A stretch of DNA of 64,000 nucleotides from JAGCJX01 sp045638645 (GTDB lineage Bacteria; Bacteroidota; Bacteroidia; Bacteroidales; UBA932), in NCBI GenBank assembly GCA_045638645.1, contig JAZUBU010000007.1, positions 57,024 through 121,023 of the forward strand, in the 5' to 3' direction. Shown piece by piece: positions 28,795-38,001 of this stretch. Position numbers and translations under genes: made by a program. Each line of letters begins with the position of its first letter. The stretch's first letter is position 1. The notes under the pieces were generated by a model that did no database searches, was not told the origin of the DNA, and worked only from the letters and a program-made list of their open reading frames with translations.

Positions 28795-30741
28795 ATGGAT
28801 CAAAAATTAGTATCGAAAATTCCACAAGGTCCTTTAGCAGACAAGTGGACGGAGCACAAGTCTCATATTCGCGTCGTTAGCCCGGCCAACAAACGCAAAC
28901 TTGAGATCATTGTGATCGGAACCGGACTGGGTGGAGCTTCTGCAGCTGCCGCTCTTGGAGAATTGGGTTACAACGTTAAAATCTTCTGTATCAGCGATTC
29001 ACCGCGTCGTGCACACTCGATTGCAGCACAAGGTGGTATCAACGCAGCGAAGAACTACCAAAACGACAATGACTCCATTTACCGCCTCTTCTACGATACC
29101 ATCAAGGGGGGGGACTACAGAAGCCGTGAAGCCAACGTTTACCGTTTGGCTGAAGTCAGCAATTTGATCATTGACCAATGTGTGGCTCAAGGTGTTCCCT
29201 TCGCACGTGACTATGGCGGATTGCTTGACAACCGTTCTTTCGGGGGTGCGCAAGTTAGCCGTACCTTCTACGCACGTGGTCAAACCGGTCAACAATTGCT
29301 CCTCGGTGCTTACGCTTCTTTGAACCGTCAAATTGCCAAAGGTTCGGTAAAATCTTACCCGCGTCACGAAATGTTGGATCTTGTCCTCATCGATGGTGAA
29401 GCCAAAGGTATCATTGCCCGTAACCTGGAAACCGGTGAAATCGAAAGACACGGTGCACACGCTGTTGTAATCGCTTCCGGTGGATACGGTAACGTGTTCT
29501 TCTTGTCAACCAACGCGATGAACAGCAACGGTTCTTCTGCATGGCAATGCTACAAGAAAGGTGCTTTCTTCGGCAACCCTTGTTTTGCCCAAATTCACCC
29601 GACTTGTATTCCTGTCCATGGTGACCAACAATCGAAATTGACCTTGATGTCAGAGTCTCTCCGTAACGACGGACGTATCTGGGTTCCGAAGAAGATGGAA
29701 GATGTCAAGAAACTCCGTTCAAAACAAATCAAGGCTTCTCAAATTCCGGAAGAAGACCGTGACTACTACTTGGAACGCCGCTACCCTGCTTTCGGTAACC
29801 TCGTACCCCGTGACGTTGCATCGCGTGCTGCCAAAGAACGTTGTGATGCCGGTTATGGTGTGAACGAAACCGGTTTGGCTGTGTTCTTGGACTTCTCTAC
29901 CGCGATCAAACGTTTGGGCCGTGATGTGATTGAACAACGCTATGGTAACCTCTTCCAAATGTATGAAAAGATTACCGACGTGAATCCTTACGATGAACCG
30001 ATGATGATTTATCCGGCTATCCACTACACCATGGGTGGTCTTTGGGTGGACTACAACCTCCAAACAACCGTTCCGGGTCTGTATGCTATCGGTGAAGCCA
30101 ACTTCTCTGACCATGGTGGAAACCGTTTGGGTGCATCAGCATTGATGCAAGGTTTGGCTGACGGTTACTTCATCCTTCCGTACACCATCGGTGACTACTT
30201 GGCCAGCAAGATCCAAGTTCCCAAAACAGACACCAATCACCCTGCCTTTGCAGAAGCAGAAAAGGCAATCAAAGAAAAGATTGCAAAACTCTTCGCAATC
30301 AAAGGTACCCAACCTGTGGACTACTACCACAAGAAATTGGGTCAATTGATGTGGGACAAAGTCGGTATGGCACGTGAAAAATCAGGTTTGGAATCCGCAA
30401 TTGTTGAAATTCAAGCCTTGAAGAAAGAATTCTGGAAAGACGTTTACGTACCGGGTACCAACGATGAATTCAATACCGAGTTGGAAAAAGCACTCCGCTT
30501 GGCAGACTTCTTCGAAATTGGTGAATTGATGGCACGCGACGCTTTGAGCCGTAACGAATCTTGTGGCGGTCACTTCCGTGTTGAAATGCAAACCGAAGAA
30601 GGTGAAACCAAACGTGATGACGAAAATTACATGTATGTCAGCGCTTGGGAATACAAAGGAGATGAGGTAGTTCCTGAAATGCACAAAGAACCTCTGAATT
30701 TTGAATTCGTACAGGTAGCAACCCGTAACTATAAAGACTAA
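28795..30741 (+). CDS. frdA: Fumarate reductase/succinate dehydrogenase flavoprotein subunit
   Basis: A 648-residue flavoprotein that interconverts fumarate and succinate, the electron sink of anaerobic Bacteroidales. The Rossmann motif IGTGLGGASAAAALGELG is at about 40-57. The covalent-FAD histidine lies in RRAHSIAAQGG (about 72-82). HPTCIPVHGD, RDVASRA and the C-terminal GGNRLGASALMQ are present. frdB follows after 12 bases. The cytochrome b subunit (frdC), normally the first gene of this operon, is absent: the upstream gene is the divergent GH20. Strongly biased codons suggest very high expression. Confidence 0.96.
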   Translation: MDQKLVSKIPQGPLADKWTEHKSHIRVVSPANKRKLEIIVIGTGLGGASAAAALGELGYNVKIFCISDSPRRAHSIAAQGGINAAKNYQNDNDSIYRLFYDTIKGGDYRSREANVYRLAEVSNLIIDQCVAQGVPFARDYGGLLDNRSFGGAQVSRTFYARGQTGQQLLLGAYASLNRQIAKGSVKSYPRHEMLDLVLIDGEAKGIIARNLETGEIERHGAHAVVIASGGYGNVFFLSTNAMNSNGSSAWQCYKKGAFFGNPCFAQIHPTCIPVHGDQQSKLTLMSESLRNDGRIWVPKKMEDVKKLRSKQIKASQIPEEDRDYYLERRYPAFGNLVPRDVASRAAKERCDAGYGVNETGLAVFLDFSTAIKRLGRDVIEQRYGNLFQMYEKITDVNPYDEPMMIYPAIHYTMGGLWVDYNLQTTVPGLYAIGEANFSDHGGNRLGASALMQGLADGYFILPYTIGDYLASKIQVPKTDTNHPAFAEAEKAIKEKIAKLFAIKGTQPVDYYHKKLGQLMWDKVGMAREKSGLESAIVEIQALKKEFWKDVYVPGTNDEFNTELEKALRLADFFEIGELMARDALSRNESCGGHFRVEMQTEEGETKRDDENYMYVSAWEYKGDEVVPEMHKEPLNFEFVQVATRNYKD

Positions 30742-30753
30742 AGGATTTTCATT

Positions 30754-31533
30754 ATGAATTTTACATTGAAAGTTTGGCGTCAAAAAAACGCAAAAGACAA
30801 AGGCCACTTTGAAACCTACAAAGTGACTGATATTTCTCCCGATACTTCTTTCTTGGAAATGATGGACATCTTGAATGACCAACTGATCCGTGAAGGAAAT
30901 GATCCGGTAGCCGTTAACAAGGGTTGCCACAATTCTGGTCCGATTGCTTTCGACCACGACTGCCGTGAGGGTATCTGCGGTATGTGTTCTTTGTACATCA
31001 ATGGACGCGCACACGGTCCGGACGAAGATGTTACCACTTGCCAATTGCACATGCGTAAGTTCAAAGATGGCGAGACCATTACCATTGAACCTTGGCGTTC
31101 AGCCGGCTTCCCGGTGATCAAGGACTTGGTAGTGAACCGTGGTGCATTTGATCAAATCCTCCAAGCCGGTGGTTATGTTTCCGTGAATACCGGTCAAGCA
31201 CAAGATGCCAATGCAATTCCTGTATCCAAAGATGCAGCCGATGAAAGTATGGATGCTGCCTCTTGCGTAGGTTGTGGTGCTTGTGTAGCTACTTGTAAGA
31301 ACGGTTCTGCCATGTTGTTTGTTGCAGCCCGTGTAAGTTCTTTGGCTCTCCTTCCCCAAGGTAAGATCGAAGGTGCACGTCGTGCAAAAGCCATGGTTGC
31401 CAAGATGGACGAACTGGGATTTGGTGCATGTACCAACACCCAAGCATGTGAAATGGAATGTCCGAAGAACATTTCCGTATCCCACATCGCCCGCTTGAAC
31501 CGCGAATTCCTTTGCGCCAAATTGAAAGACTAA
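30754..31533 (+). CDS. frdB: Fumarate reductase/succinate dehydrogenase iron-sulfur subunit
   Basis: A 259-residue electron-transfer subunit. The 2Fe-2S cysteines are in HDCREGICGMCSLYING and the later TTCQLH (about 68-98). The 4Fe-4S set is CVGCGACVATCK (about 171-182) and the third cluster uses CTNTQACEMECPK (about 227-239). It links FrdA to the quinone-binding membrane subunit, which is not encoded here. The alpha/beta hydrolase gene starts 18 bases downstream, so read-through is likely until the strong terminator behind that gene. Confidence 0.96.
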   Translation: MNFTLKVWRQKNAKDKGHFETYKVTDISPDTSFLEMMDILNDQLIREGNDPVAVNKGCHNSGPIAFDHDCREGICGMCSLYINGRAHGPDEDVTTCQLHMRKFKDGETITIEPWRSAGFPVIKDLVVNRGAFDQILQAGGYVSVNTGQAQDANAIPVSKDAADESMDAASCVGCGACVATCKNGSAMLFVAARVSSLALLPQGKIEGARRAKAMVAKMDELGFGACTNTQACEMECPKNISVSHIARLNREFLCAKLKD

Positions 31534-31551
31534 GCAAGGCCCACTAAGCCA

Positions 31552-32355
31552 ATGGAGTTTTTTGCCACATCACAAGGGATTCCTGTCCGCATTTCTGATA
31601 GCCAGGAAGGCAAGAAGGTTCTTGTTTTCTTGCACGGATATCTGGAAACCCTCGATGTCTGGGAAGAATTTATAGCAACGGTTCCGAAAGATTTTCGGAC
31701 CGTTGCTATTGATTTACCCGGACATGGTTTGACAGGATCACTTCCGGAAACCAATACCATTGATTTCTCGGCCCGTGTTGTCCACGGTGTTTTGGAACTC
31801 TTGCAGATCGATGCAGCCATTCTCGTGGGGCATTCCATGGGAGGATATGTAGCCCAAAGCTTTTTGGAACAGTATCCTGAAAAGACGATCGCCCTCGTTC
31901 ATCTGAATTCCAATCCGTACGCTGACGATCCCAGTAAGTTAGCTGACCGTTTGCGTGAGATCGAACTCATCCATCAAGGCAAGTTGCAGACCCTTGCGAC
32001 GGTGTCCATACCGTCCATGTATGCGTCAACAAACGTCCGCAGGATGGAGGATGCTATTATGATGACCATAGAATTGTGTGATATGCACGATCCGGACGGA
32101 ATCTGTGCAACCATTCGTGGCCTCAGTACCCGGAAAAATCAGGTTGAACTGCTACAGCAAACCACCAAACCGGTCTTGTTTGTTTTAGGAGAATCCGATA
32201 ATTTTCTCCCGCACCCAAAGCGTGATCAGCTTATCCAAGACATGCAAACTGCAGAATGCGTTATATTGCCCAATACAGGCCATAATTCCTTTTTGGAAGA
32301 TCCTGGTTCCACTTGGCAAGCAATGGCTTCATTTATACAAAAAAACGGGCTCTAG
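31552..32355 (+). CDS. Alpha/beta hydrolase
   Basis: A 267-residue cytoplasmic hydrolase of the alpha/beta fold. HGYLE (about 30) forms the oxyanion region. The nucleophile is Ser95 in VGHSMGGYVA. The probable acid lies near LGESDNFLP, and the base is His in NTGHNSFLED (about 247). Members include esterases, C-C hydrolases and MenH-like enzymes. No menaquinone genes adjoin, so I make no finer call. It probably shares the frdAB transcript. The stop codon lies inside the terminator stem. Confidence 0.85.
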   Translation: MEFFATSQGIPVRISDSQEGKKVLVFLHGYLETLDVWEEFIATVPKDFRTVAIDLPGHGLTGSLPETNTIDFSARVVHGVLELLQIDAAILVGHSMGGYVAQSFLEQYPEKTIALVHLNSNPYADDPSKLADRLREIELIHQGKLQTLATVSIPSMYASTNVRRMEDAIMMTIELCDMHDPDGICATIRGLSTRKNQVELLQQTTKPVLFVLGESDNFLPHPKRDQLIQDMQTAECVILPNTGHNSFLEDPGSTWQAMASFIQKNGL

Positions 32356-32368
32356 AGCCCGTTTTTTT
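32339..32368. terminator. Bidirectional Rho-independent terminator
   Basis: A perfect 18-base palindrome, ACGGGCTCTAGAGCCCGT (32345-32362), is flanked by A-runs on the left and T-runs on the right. It can stop both the frdA-frdB-hydrolase transcript and the converging hflX transcript. The hydrolase stop codon TAG is at its centre. Confidence 0.9.
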
Positions 32369-32376
32369 ATGAGTGA

Positions 32377-33576
32377 TTACCACAGGAAGTTGTCAAAAGG
32401 ATATCGGCCAGCATGGATCTCTGCGACCATTTTGTACAAGTCGTTTCTCATCTTGTCAATGCCCGTCTTTTCGCGGGCCGAGATGAAGATGCAAGGGGTG
32501 TTTTCTTTTGCGATCCATGATTTCTTCATCTCTTCAAGGGAGATGTTCTCCCGCTTTTTCTCTTCAAAATCAAATTCCGACTGTTCCACAAACTGGTAGG
32601 CATCTATCTTGTTGAAAACAAGATAGATGGGTTTGTCTGCAGCGCCGATTTCGCTCAATGTCTCTTTTACTACGCGTATGTGGTCATCAAAATTCGGATG
32701 CGAGATGTCCACTACGTGCATCAGAATATCCGCTTCACGAACTTCGTCCAGGGTACTTTTGAAGGATTCAACCAATTGTGTGGGCAGTTTGCGGATGAAT
32801 CCTACGGTATCGGAGAGTAGGAAGGGTACGTTTTCAATCACCACTTTACGTACGGTTGTATCCAAGGTCGCAAACAGCTTGTTTTCGGCGAAAACATCGC
32901 TCTTTGACAGCAAGTTCATCAATGTGCTCTTACCTGCATTGGTATAACCCACAAGGGCAATCCGCACCATGGAGCCCCGGTTACCCCGCTGCGAGGCCAT
33001 TTGCCGGTCAATTTTTTTCAATTGTTCTTTCAGGCGGCTGATTTTGTCGAGGATGATGCGTCGGTCGGTCTCAATCTGGCTTTCTCCCGGTCCGCGCATC
33101 CCGATTCCACCGCGTTGTCTTTCCAAGTGGGTCCACATTCTTGTCAGACGGGGCAGCAAGTATTGGTATTGGGCCAGTTCCACTTGTGTTTTTGCGTAGG
33201 CTGTTTTGGCTCGTTGGGCAAAAATATCAAGGATGAGGTTGGTTCTGTCCAGAATACGGACTTCCAATTCGCGTTCCAGGTTGCGCAGTTGGGAAGGGGA
33301 GAGCTCGTCATCAAACAGTACGAGTTTGATCTCGTTTTCTTCGATGTACTGTTTGACCTCTTCGATTTTTCCTGCGCCAATGTACGTCTTGGAATTGGCA
33401 CGGTCCAGCCGTTGTGTGAACCGTTTGACACTTTCAGCGCCGGCTGTCATTGCCAAAAATTCGAGTTCATCCAGGTATTCTTTTACTTGGGCATCGGTTA
33501 ATTCTTTGGTAATGACCGCAACCACTACGGTCTTTTCCATTTCAATCTCTTGTTTTTTCTGAGCCATTTTTCCCAT
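32377..33576 (-). CDS. hflX: Ribosome-associated GTPase HflX
   Basis: A 399-residue GTPase that splits or rescues stalled ribosomes. The N-terminal HflX domain (about 15-130) and the coiled region with GGIGMRGPGESQIETDRR (about 155-172) come before the G domain. G1 is GYTNAGKSTL (about 208-217), G3 is DTVGFI and G4 is NKID. Two ATG codons, at 33576 and 33567, are possible; homology does not decide. A terminator separates it from tonB upstream. Confidence 0.95.
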   Translation of the reverse strand: MGKMAQKKQEIEMEKTVVVAVITKELTDAQVKEYLDELEFLAMTAGAESVKRFTQRLDRANSKTYIGAGKIEEVKQYIEENEIKLVLFDDELSPSQLRNLERELEVRILDRTNLILDIFAQRAKTAYAKTQVELAQYQYLLPRLTRMWTHLERQRGGIGMRGPGESQIETDRRIILDKISRLKEQLKKIDRQMASQRGNRGSMVRIALVGYTNAGKSTLMNLLSKSDVFAENKLFATLDTTVRKVVIENVPFLLSDTVGFIRKLPTQLVESFKSTLDEVREADILMHVVDISHPNFDDHIRVVKETLSEIGAADKPIYLVFNKIDAYQFVEQSEFDFEEKKRENISLEEMKKSWIAKENTPCIFISAREKTGIDKMRNDLYKMVAEIHAGRYPFDNFLW

Positions 33577-33579
33577 AGA

Positions 33580-33612
33580 AAAAGCGGTTGGCTATCGAAA
33601 GTCAACCGCTCT
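33580..33612 (-). terminator. Rho-independent terminator of tonB
   Basis: On the minus strand a stem with arms AGCGGTTG and CAACCGCT (within 33584-33611) is followed by five T. It lies about 18 bases beyond the tonB stop and just before the hflX start. Confidence 0.75.
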
Positions 33613-33629
33613 ATTGGTTTGTTTTGTTA

Positions 33630-34322
33630 TTATCTCAATTGGAAGTGAACAGGGAAGATAAATTGTACTTTAACGGCACGGTCACGTTGTTTACCAGGTT
33701 CCCATCTCGGTGATTTGGAAACTACGCGTACAGCTTCTTTGTCCAATGCCGGGTCAATACCACGAACCACTTTGATGTTGGTGATTTCACCTTCTGCGGT
33801 CAAGGTAAATGAAAGGATTACTTTACCTTGTACACCATTTTCTTTAGCGATTTCAGGGTAAACCAGGTTTTTACCTACCCATTTGGAGAATTCATTTTGG
33901 CCACCACCCATAAAGGAAGGTTTGCTTTCTACCATGGCAAACGGAATAGCTTCTTCCACGATTTCTTCTTCGTACACTTCGGTAACGTAGTCCATGATTT
34001 CAACACCCATATCTTTGGTATCTTCCAAAGAAATCATGAAGTCATCGTTTACTTCGATGTCGTCCTCAACCAGGTCAATTTGGTCTGACAACACAGGAAT
34101 CTTCGGAGCTTCCGGCGGCGGGGGAGGAGTTTCCTGGGTAATAGGAATAGCTTCTTCTTCGATAACAACTTGCGTTTCTGCTTCCAGAACAGCTTCTGCT
34201 TTTTCGTATGATTTCCATTCAAAGGCAAACAATACGATGGCAAGTGTAATGATCATACCGATTTCTCTAAAGAGCAATTTCTTGTTCTCCAAGTCGGCTT
34301 TGGGACTCTTTTTTACTTCCAT
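33630..34322 (-). CDS. tonB: TonB-family energy transducer
   Basis: A 230-residue protein that carries proton-motive energy from ExbBD to outer-membrane TonB-dependent receptors. It has a short cytoplasmic start, one transmembrane helix (about 22-38, IGMIITLAIVLFAFEW), a proline-rich part (TPPPPPEAPKIP, about 64-75), an acidic linker and the C-terminal TonB domain (about 150-230, VQGKVILSFTLTAEGEI and SPRWEPGKQRD). No exbB/exbD genes are near. Bacteroidales carry several TonB paralogs, so it is not necessarily the main one. Confidence 0.93.
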   Translation of the reverse strand: MEVKKSPKADLENKKLLFREIGMIITLAIVLFAFEWKSYEKAEAVLEAETQVVIEEEAIPITQETPPPPPEAPKIPVLSDQIDLVEDDIEVNDDFMISLEDTKDMGVEIMDYVTEVYEEEIVEEAIPFAMVESKPSFMGGGQNEFSKWVGKNLVYPEIAKENGVQGKVILSFTLTAEGEITNIKVVRGIDPALDKEAVRVVSKSPRWEPGKQRDRAVKVQFIFPVHFQLR

Positions 34323-34408
34323 AATGTTATGTTTTGTCTATAATAAACATTTTGAGCGTGTAAATTTACTCATAATTCCATCAATTAAGCAAATATTTTA
34401 CACAAAAT

Positions 34409-34450
34409 AAAACCCAATAAATCGTAAAATGCTGATTTATTGGGTTTTGA
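34409..34450 (-). terminator. Terminator behind tRNA-Ala/mdh
   Basis: A perfect 15-bp stem (arms 34409-34423 and 34434-34448, 10-base loop) is followed on the minus strand by a T-rich run. It ends the mdh-tRNA transcript. Confidence 0.85.
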
Positions 34451-34453
34451 TTG

Positions 34454-34527
<74 letters not shown>

Positions 34528-34540
34528 GCCTATTTCTCAA

Positions 34541-35482
34541 TTAGATGAGACCGAGTTCAGCCAATACGGCGTTGGTCTTTCTAACAGCTGCTGCGCTGGC
34601 ATCAAATTTAGCTTGTTCTTCGCTGTCCAATTTGATGTCGATGATTCTTTCTACACCGTTTTTGCCCAATACAACAGGAACTCCGATGCAGATATCGTTT
34701 TGTCCATATTCACCTTCCAGGCTTACACAGCAGGGGAATACTTTCTTTTCGTCCATGATGATGGCTTTTGCAATGTTTGCCCCAGCCATACCCGGTGCGT
34801 ACCATGCTGAAGTACCAATGAGTTTGGTCAAGGTTGCTCCACCCACCATGGTGTCAGCTACCACTTTGTCAGCAGTTTCTTTGTCCAGGATTTCGGTTAC
34901 TTTGCCACCGCGGAATGCTGCTTTGTTGATCAGCGGAACCATGGTAGTATCTCCGTGACCACCGATTACCATACCGTCCACGTCGTTGATGTGAGCACCC
35001 AACGCTTGGCTCAAGTAGTAGTTGAAACGGCTGCTGTCCAACATACCGCCCATACCGATGATGCGGTTTTTCGGGAGTCCGCTCACTTTGCTGGTAAGGT
35101 AGGTCATGGTGTCCATCGGGTTGGAAATCATAACAATGACAGCATTCGGAGAGAATTTGATGATGTTTTCAACAACGCTCTTAACGATGCCGGCGTTCAC
35201 ACCAATCAATTCTTCGCGGGTCATACCCGGTTTTCTGGGAATACCTGAAGTAACGATTACTACATCTGAGTTTGCGGTTGCTTCATAATCATTGGTAACT
35301 CCTTTGATCACGGTATCCACACGACCCAGTTTAGCGGCTTGCATCATGTCGATGGCTTTGCCTTCAGCAACACCTTCTTTGATGTCCAACAATACAACTT
35401 CAGCTGCGAAGTTCAATTGAGCTACTACGTTTGCGCAGGTAGCACCTACATTACCGGCACCGATAACACTAACTTTTGCCAT
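34541..35482 (-). CDS. mdh: Malate dehydrogenase
   Basis: A 313-residue NAD-dependent enzyme of the LDH-like malate dehydrogenase group, catalysing oxaloacetate-malate interconversion. GAGNVGATCA (7-16) binds NAD. The arginines in GIPRKPGMTREEL (about 79-91) bind substrate, the second active-site arginine is in SSRFNYYLS and the catalytic His is in GGHGDTTMVPL. In an anaerobe with fumarate reductase, it works in the reductive branch from oxaloacetate to succinate, so it pairs functionally with frdAB. tRNA-Ala follows directly. A TATATTTG box at 35549-35556 is the probable promoter. Confidence 0.97.
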   Translation of the reverse strand: MAKVSVIGAGNVGATCANVVAQLNFAAEVVLLDIKEGVAEGKAIDMMQAAKLGRVDTVIKGVTNDYEATANSDVVIVTSGIPRKPGMTREELIGVNAGIVKSVVENIIKFSPNAVIVMISNPMDTMTYLTSKVSGLPKNRIIGMGGMLDSSRFNYYLSQALGAHINDVDGMVIGGHGDTTMVPLINKAAFRGGKVTEILDKETADKVVADTMVGGATLTKLIGTSAWYAPGMAGANIAKAIIMDEKKVFPCCVSLEGEYGQNDICIGVPVVLGKNGVERIIDIKLDSEEQAKFDASAAAVRKTNAVLAELGLI

Positions 35483-35548
35483 TGCTACAATTAATTTTCT
35501 TTTTTTATTAGTTTTGCGCTAAATTTCCCCAGAGGAAAATTTAGGCTG

Positions 35549-35556
35549 CAAATATA
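35549..35556 (-). promoter_or_regulatory. -7 box of mdh
   Basis: Read on the minus strand, TATATTTG matches TAnnTTTG, about 67 bases before the mdh ATG, in the 90-base gap to ybeY. Confidence 0.5.
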
Positions 35557-35572
35557 CAAATTATCTGAATCT

Positions 35573-36019
35573 ATGGTTAAATTTTTTCACAAAAATATTG
35601 ATTACAAATTACCGTCCCAGCCCTCGGTCAAACAATGGGTTCGGGATGTCCTTGCAGGGTATGATCAGAAGGAGGGGAGGATTCAGGTTGTTTTGACGGA
35701 TGATCCTTTCATTTTGGAGATGAACCGCAATTTTTTGGGCCACGATTATTTTACGGACATCATTACGTTTGATACGTCGGATTATCCCGATGCCCCGAAG
35801 GATTCCATTTCCGGGGAACTCTATATCAGTGTGGATACGGTCCGGGCGAATGCCGAGGAGTACGGTGTCTCCTTTGCAGAGGAAATGCACCGCGTCATCA
35901 TACACGGGGTTTTGCACCTGATCGGTTTTGATGATCACGAAGCAGAAGATATAAAAGAAATAAGGGCTGCTGAGGCACGCGCTCTTGAACAGTTGAACCA
36001 ATATGGAATCACAATTTGA
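35573..36019 (+). CDS. ybeY: Endoribonuclease YbeY, 16S rRNA maturation factor
   Basis: A 148-residue metal-dependent RNase for 16S rRNA 3' maturation and ribosome quality control. The zinc-binding motif HGVLHLIGFDDH (about 115-126) has the three His residues in family spacing. Length is normal. Its last 17 bases overlap the start of mnmG, so the two RNA-modification/maturation genes are translated together. Confidence 0.96.
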   Translation: MVKFFHKNIDYKLPSQPSVKQWVRDVLAGYDQKEGRIQVVLTDDPFILEMNRNFLGHDYFTDIITFDTSDYPDAPKDSISGELYISVDTVRANAEEYGVSFAEEMHRVIIHGVLHLIGFDDHEAEDIKEIRAAEARALEQLNQYGITI

Positions 36020-37955
36020 TATTATTGTAGTAGGGGCAGGGCATGCCGGATGTGAGGCTGCCAGTGCCGCGGCCCGGATGGGCTCGCGTGTTCTGCTGGT
36101 CACCATGGATATGAACAAGATTGCCCAGATGTCTTGCAATCCCGCCATTGGAGGAATTGCGAAGGGACAGATTGTTCGTGAGATCGATGCGCTGGGAGGG
36201 TTCTCCGGTATTGTAACCGATGCCAGTACCATGCAGTTCCGGACCTTGAATCGTTCCAAGGGTCCGGCTATGTGGAGTCCTCGCGCACAGTGTGACAGAA
36301 TGTACTATTCTTTGAACTGGCGATTTATCCTTGAAAATACCTGTAACTTAAGTATTTGGCAAGATTTGGTGGTCTCGATATCCCACAATCCTTCGCATAT
36401 TTTTGAAGTCACTACATCTCTGGGTGTAATTTTCAAGGCATCCAAGCTTGTTTTGACCAACGGGACCTTCCTGAATGGAAAATTGTTTGTCGGCCGCCAG
36501 ACCGTTGAGGGCGGACGGGTAGGGGAAGCGGCTTCCCCGTTCCTGACCGACCAGTTGTCCGATATGGGTGTCACCTTTGGTCGAATGAAGACGGGTACAC
36601 CACCTCGTATCGATCTCCGATCGTTGGACCTTTCCAAATTCGAGTTGCAACAGGGGGATGACGATCCCATGAAGTTTTCTTTCTTGAATTATAAGACTGC
36701 GATTCAGCAGGGCCATCCTCAGAACCCTTGTTTTGTTGTGCATACCAATGAGGCATGTCACGACATTCTCCGGGAAGCTTTTCCGGAATCGCCCCTGTTT
36801 GGCGGAACCATTACCGGAATCGGTCCCCGCTATTGCCCCAGCATTGAGGATAAGTTGCGGACATTTTCCGACAAGAATTCCCATCAGTTGTTCATTGAGC
36901 CGGAAGGCTGGTCATCGAACGAGTACTACCTTCAGGGCTTTTCTTCCTCCTTGCCTTTTCGGGCTCAACTGGCAGCGCTCAAACAATTGCCCGGTTTTGA
37001 AAACGTAGTTTTGTATCGCCCGGCTTATGCCGTTGAGTACGACTTTTTCGACCCTACGCAACTCAATCATACCCTGGAATCACGGGTAGTTCCTGGTTTG
37101 TATTTTGCCGGACAGGTTAACGGGACGACGGGTTATGAAGAGGCAGCTGCACAAGGCTTGATGGCGGGTATCAATGCCCATTTGGCCCTTCAAGGAAAGG
37201 ATCCTTTTATCTTGGGCAGGGATGAAGCCTACATTGGAGTTTTGATCGATGATCTGGTGACCAAGGGTGTGGATGAGCCTTATCGTATGTTTACTTCCCG
37301 TGCGGAATATCGCATTTTGTTGCGCCAGGATAATGCGGATTACCGGCTGACGAAGAAAGCGTACGAAATCGGATTGGCTGATGACTATCGTTATCGTCTG
37401 ATGTGTAAGAAGTATGAAGCGGTGTCCGAAGTACAGAAGCTTCTGGATCGTACAGTTGCTCCGCTCGAAAGCGAGAATCAGTTGTTGGTGGCCAAGGGAA
37501 CGCAAGAACTCACGTCTGCAAAACCTCTTTCCCAATTGCTGTTACGTCCTCAAATTGTTGTCCGGGATCTGGTTCCGCTTCTACCTCAAGAGGGCTTGAA
37601 GGATTGTCTGCAGCTTCCCCTTGCTACTGAACTTGATCTGTATGAGCAGTTACCCTATCGTGCGGATTCTGATGTTGAGTTCCAGGATCTCTCTGATGAA
37701 ATCTTGGATTCGGCTGAGATTTCCATTAAATACGCTGGATACATTGACCGTGAGCGCAAACTTGCCGAGAAGCTTATTCGTCTTGAGGCTATCAAGATTC
37801 CTGACAATTTCGATTTCTCTCGTGTCACCTCTTTGTCAATGGAATGCCGTCAGAAATTGGAGCGATATCGGCCCAAGACCATTGCGCAGGCATCTCGAAT
37901 TTCAGGGGTATCTCCAGCAGATATATCGGTTTTGTTGATCTATTTTGGAAGGTAG
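36003..37955 (+). CDS. mnmG: tRNA uridine-5-carboxymethylaminomethyl synthesis protein MnmG (GidA)
   Basis: A 650-residue FAD enzyme that, with MnmE, modifies U34 of certain tRNAs. The FAD motif VVGAGHAGCEAASAAARMG is at about 8-26. The signature GGTITGIGPRYCPSIEDK (about 259-276) and the substrate region ATQ-type GTTGYEEAAAQGL (about 376-388) are present. The C-terminal MnmE-interacting helical part is complete (GYIDRE, SRISGVSPADISVLL). Slightly longer than the usual 620-630. A parS-like palindrome that also forms a terminator lies 21 bases behind its stop. Confidence 0.97.
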   Translation: MESQFDIIVVGAGHAGCEAASAAARMGSRVLLVTMDMNKIAQMSCNPAIGGIAKGQIVREIDALGGFSGIVTDASTMQFRTLNRSKGPAMWSPRAQCDRMYYSLNWRFILENTCNLSIWQDLVVSISHNPSHIFEVTTSLGVIFKASKLVLTNGTFLNGKLFVGRQTVEGGRVGEAASPFLTDQLSDMGVTFGRMKTGTPPRIDLRSLDLSKFELQQGDDDPMKFSFLNYKTAIQQGHPQNPCFVVHTNEACHDILREAFPESPLFGGTITGIGPRYCPSIEDKLRTFSDKNSHQLFIEPEGWSSNEYYLQGFSSSLPFRAQLAALKQLPGFENVVLYRPAYAVEYDFFDPTQLNHTLESRVVPGLYFAGQVNGTTGYEEAAAQGLMAGINAHLALQGKDPFILGRDEAYIGVLIDDLVTKGVDEPYRMFTSRAEYRILLRQDNADYRLTKKAYEIGLADDYRYRLMCKKYEAVSEVQKLLDRTVAPLESENQLLVAKGTQELTSAKPLSQLLLRPQIVVRDLVPLLPQEGLKDCLQLPLATELDLYEQLPYRADSDVEFQDLSDEILDSAEISIKYAGYIDRERKLAEKLIRLEAIKIPDNFDFSRVTSLSMECRQKLERYRPKTIAQASRISGVSPADISVLLIYFGR

Positions 37956-37975
37956 ATACCTCAATAATTACTTTA

Positions 37976-38001
37976 AGTGTTCCACGTGGAACACTTTTTT
38001 T
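37976..38001 (+). terminator. Terminator of mnmG, overlapping a parS site
   Basis: The perfect 20-base palindrome AGTGTTCCACGTGGAACACT (37976-37995) is followed by seven T in all. It forms a GC-containing stem in the right place to end the ybeY-mnmG transcript. Confidence 0.65.
37978..37993. promoter_or_regulatory. Candidate parS (ParB-binding) site
   Basis: TGTTCCACGTGGAACA is a perfect 16-bp palindrome that matches the widely conserved parS consensus (TGTTnCACGTGnAACA). parS sites bind ParB, cluster near the origin and serve chromosome segregation. No parA/parB gene is in the window. It may serve as both parS and terminator stem. Confidence 0.75.

Noticed and set aside
28717..28803. Longer GH20 start at 28803
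   Set aside because: The extension lacks a signal peptide at its start and would include the promoter box at 28756-28763.
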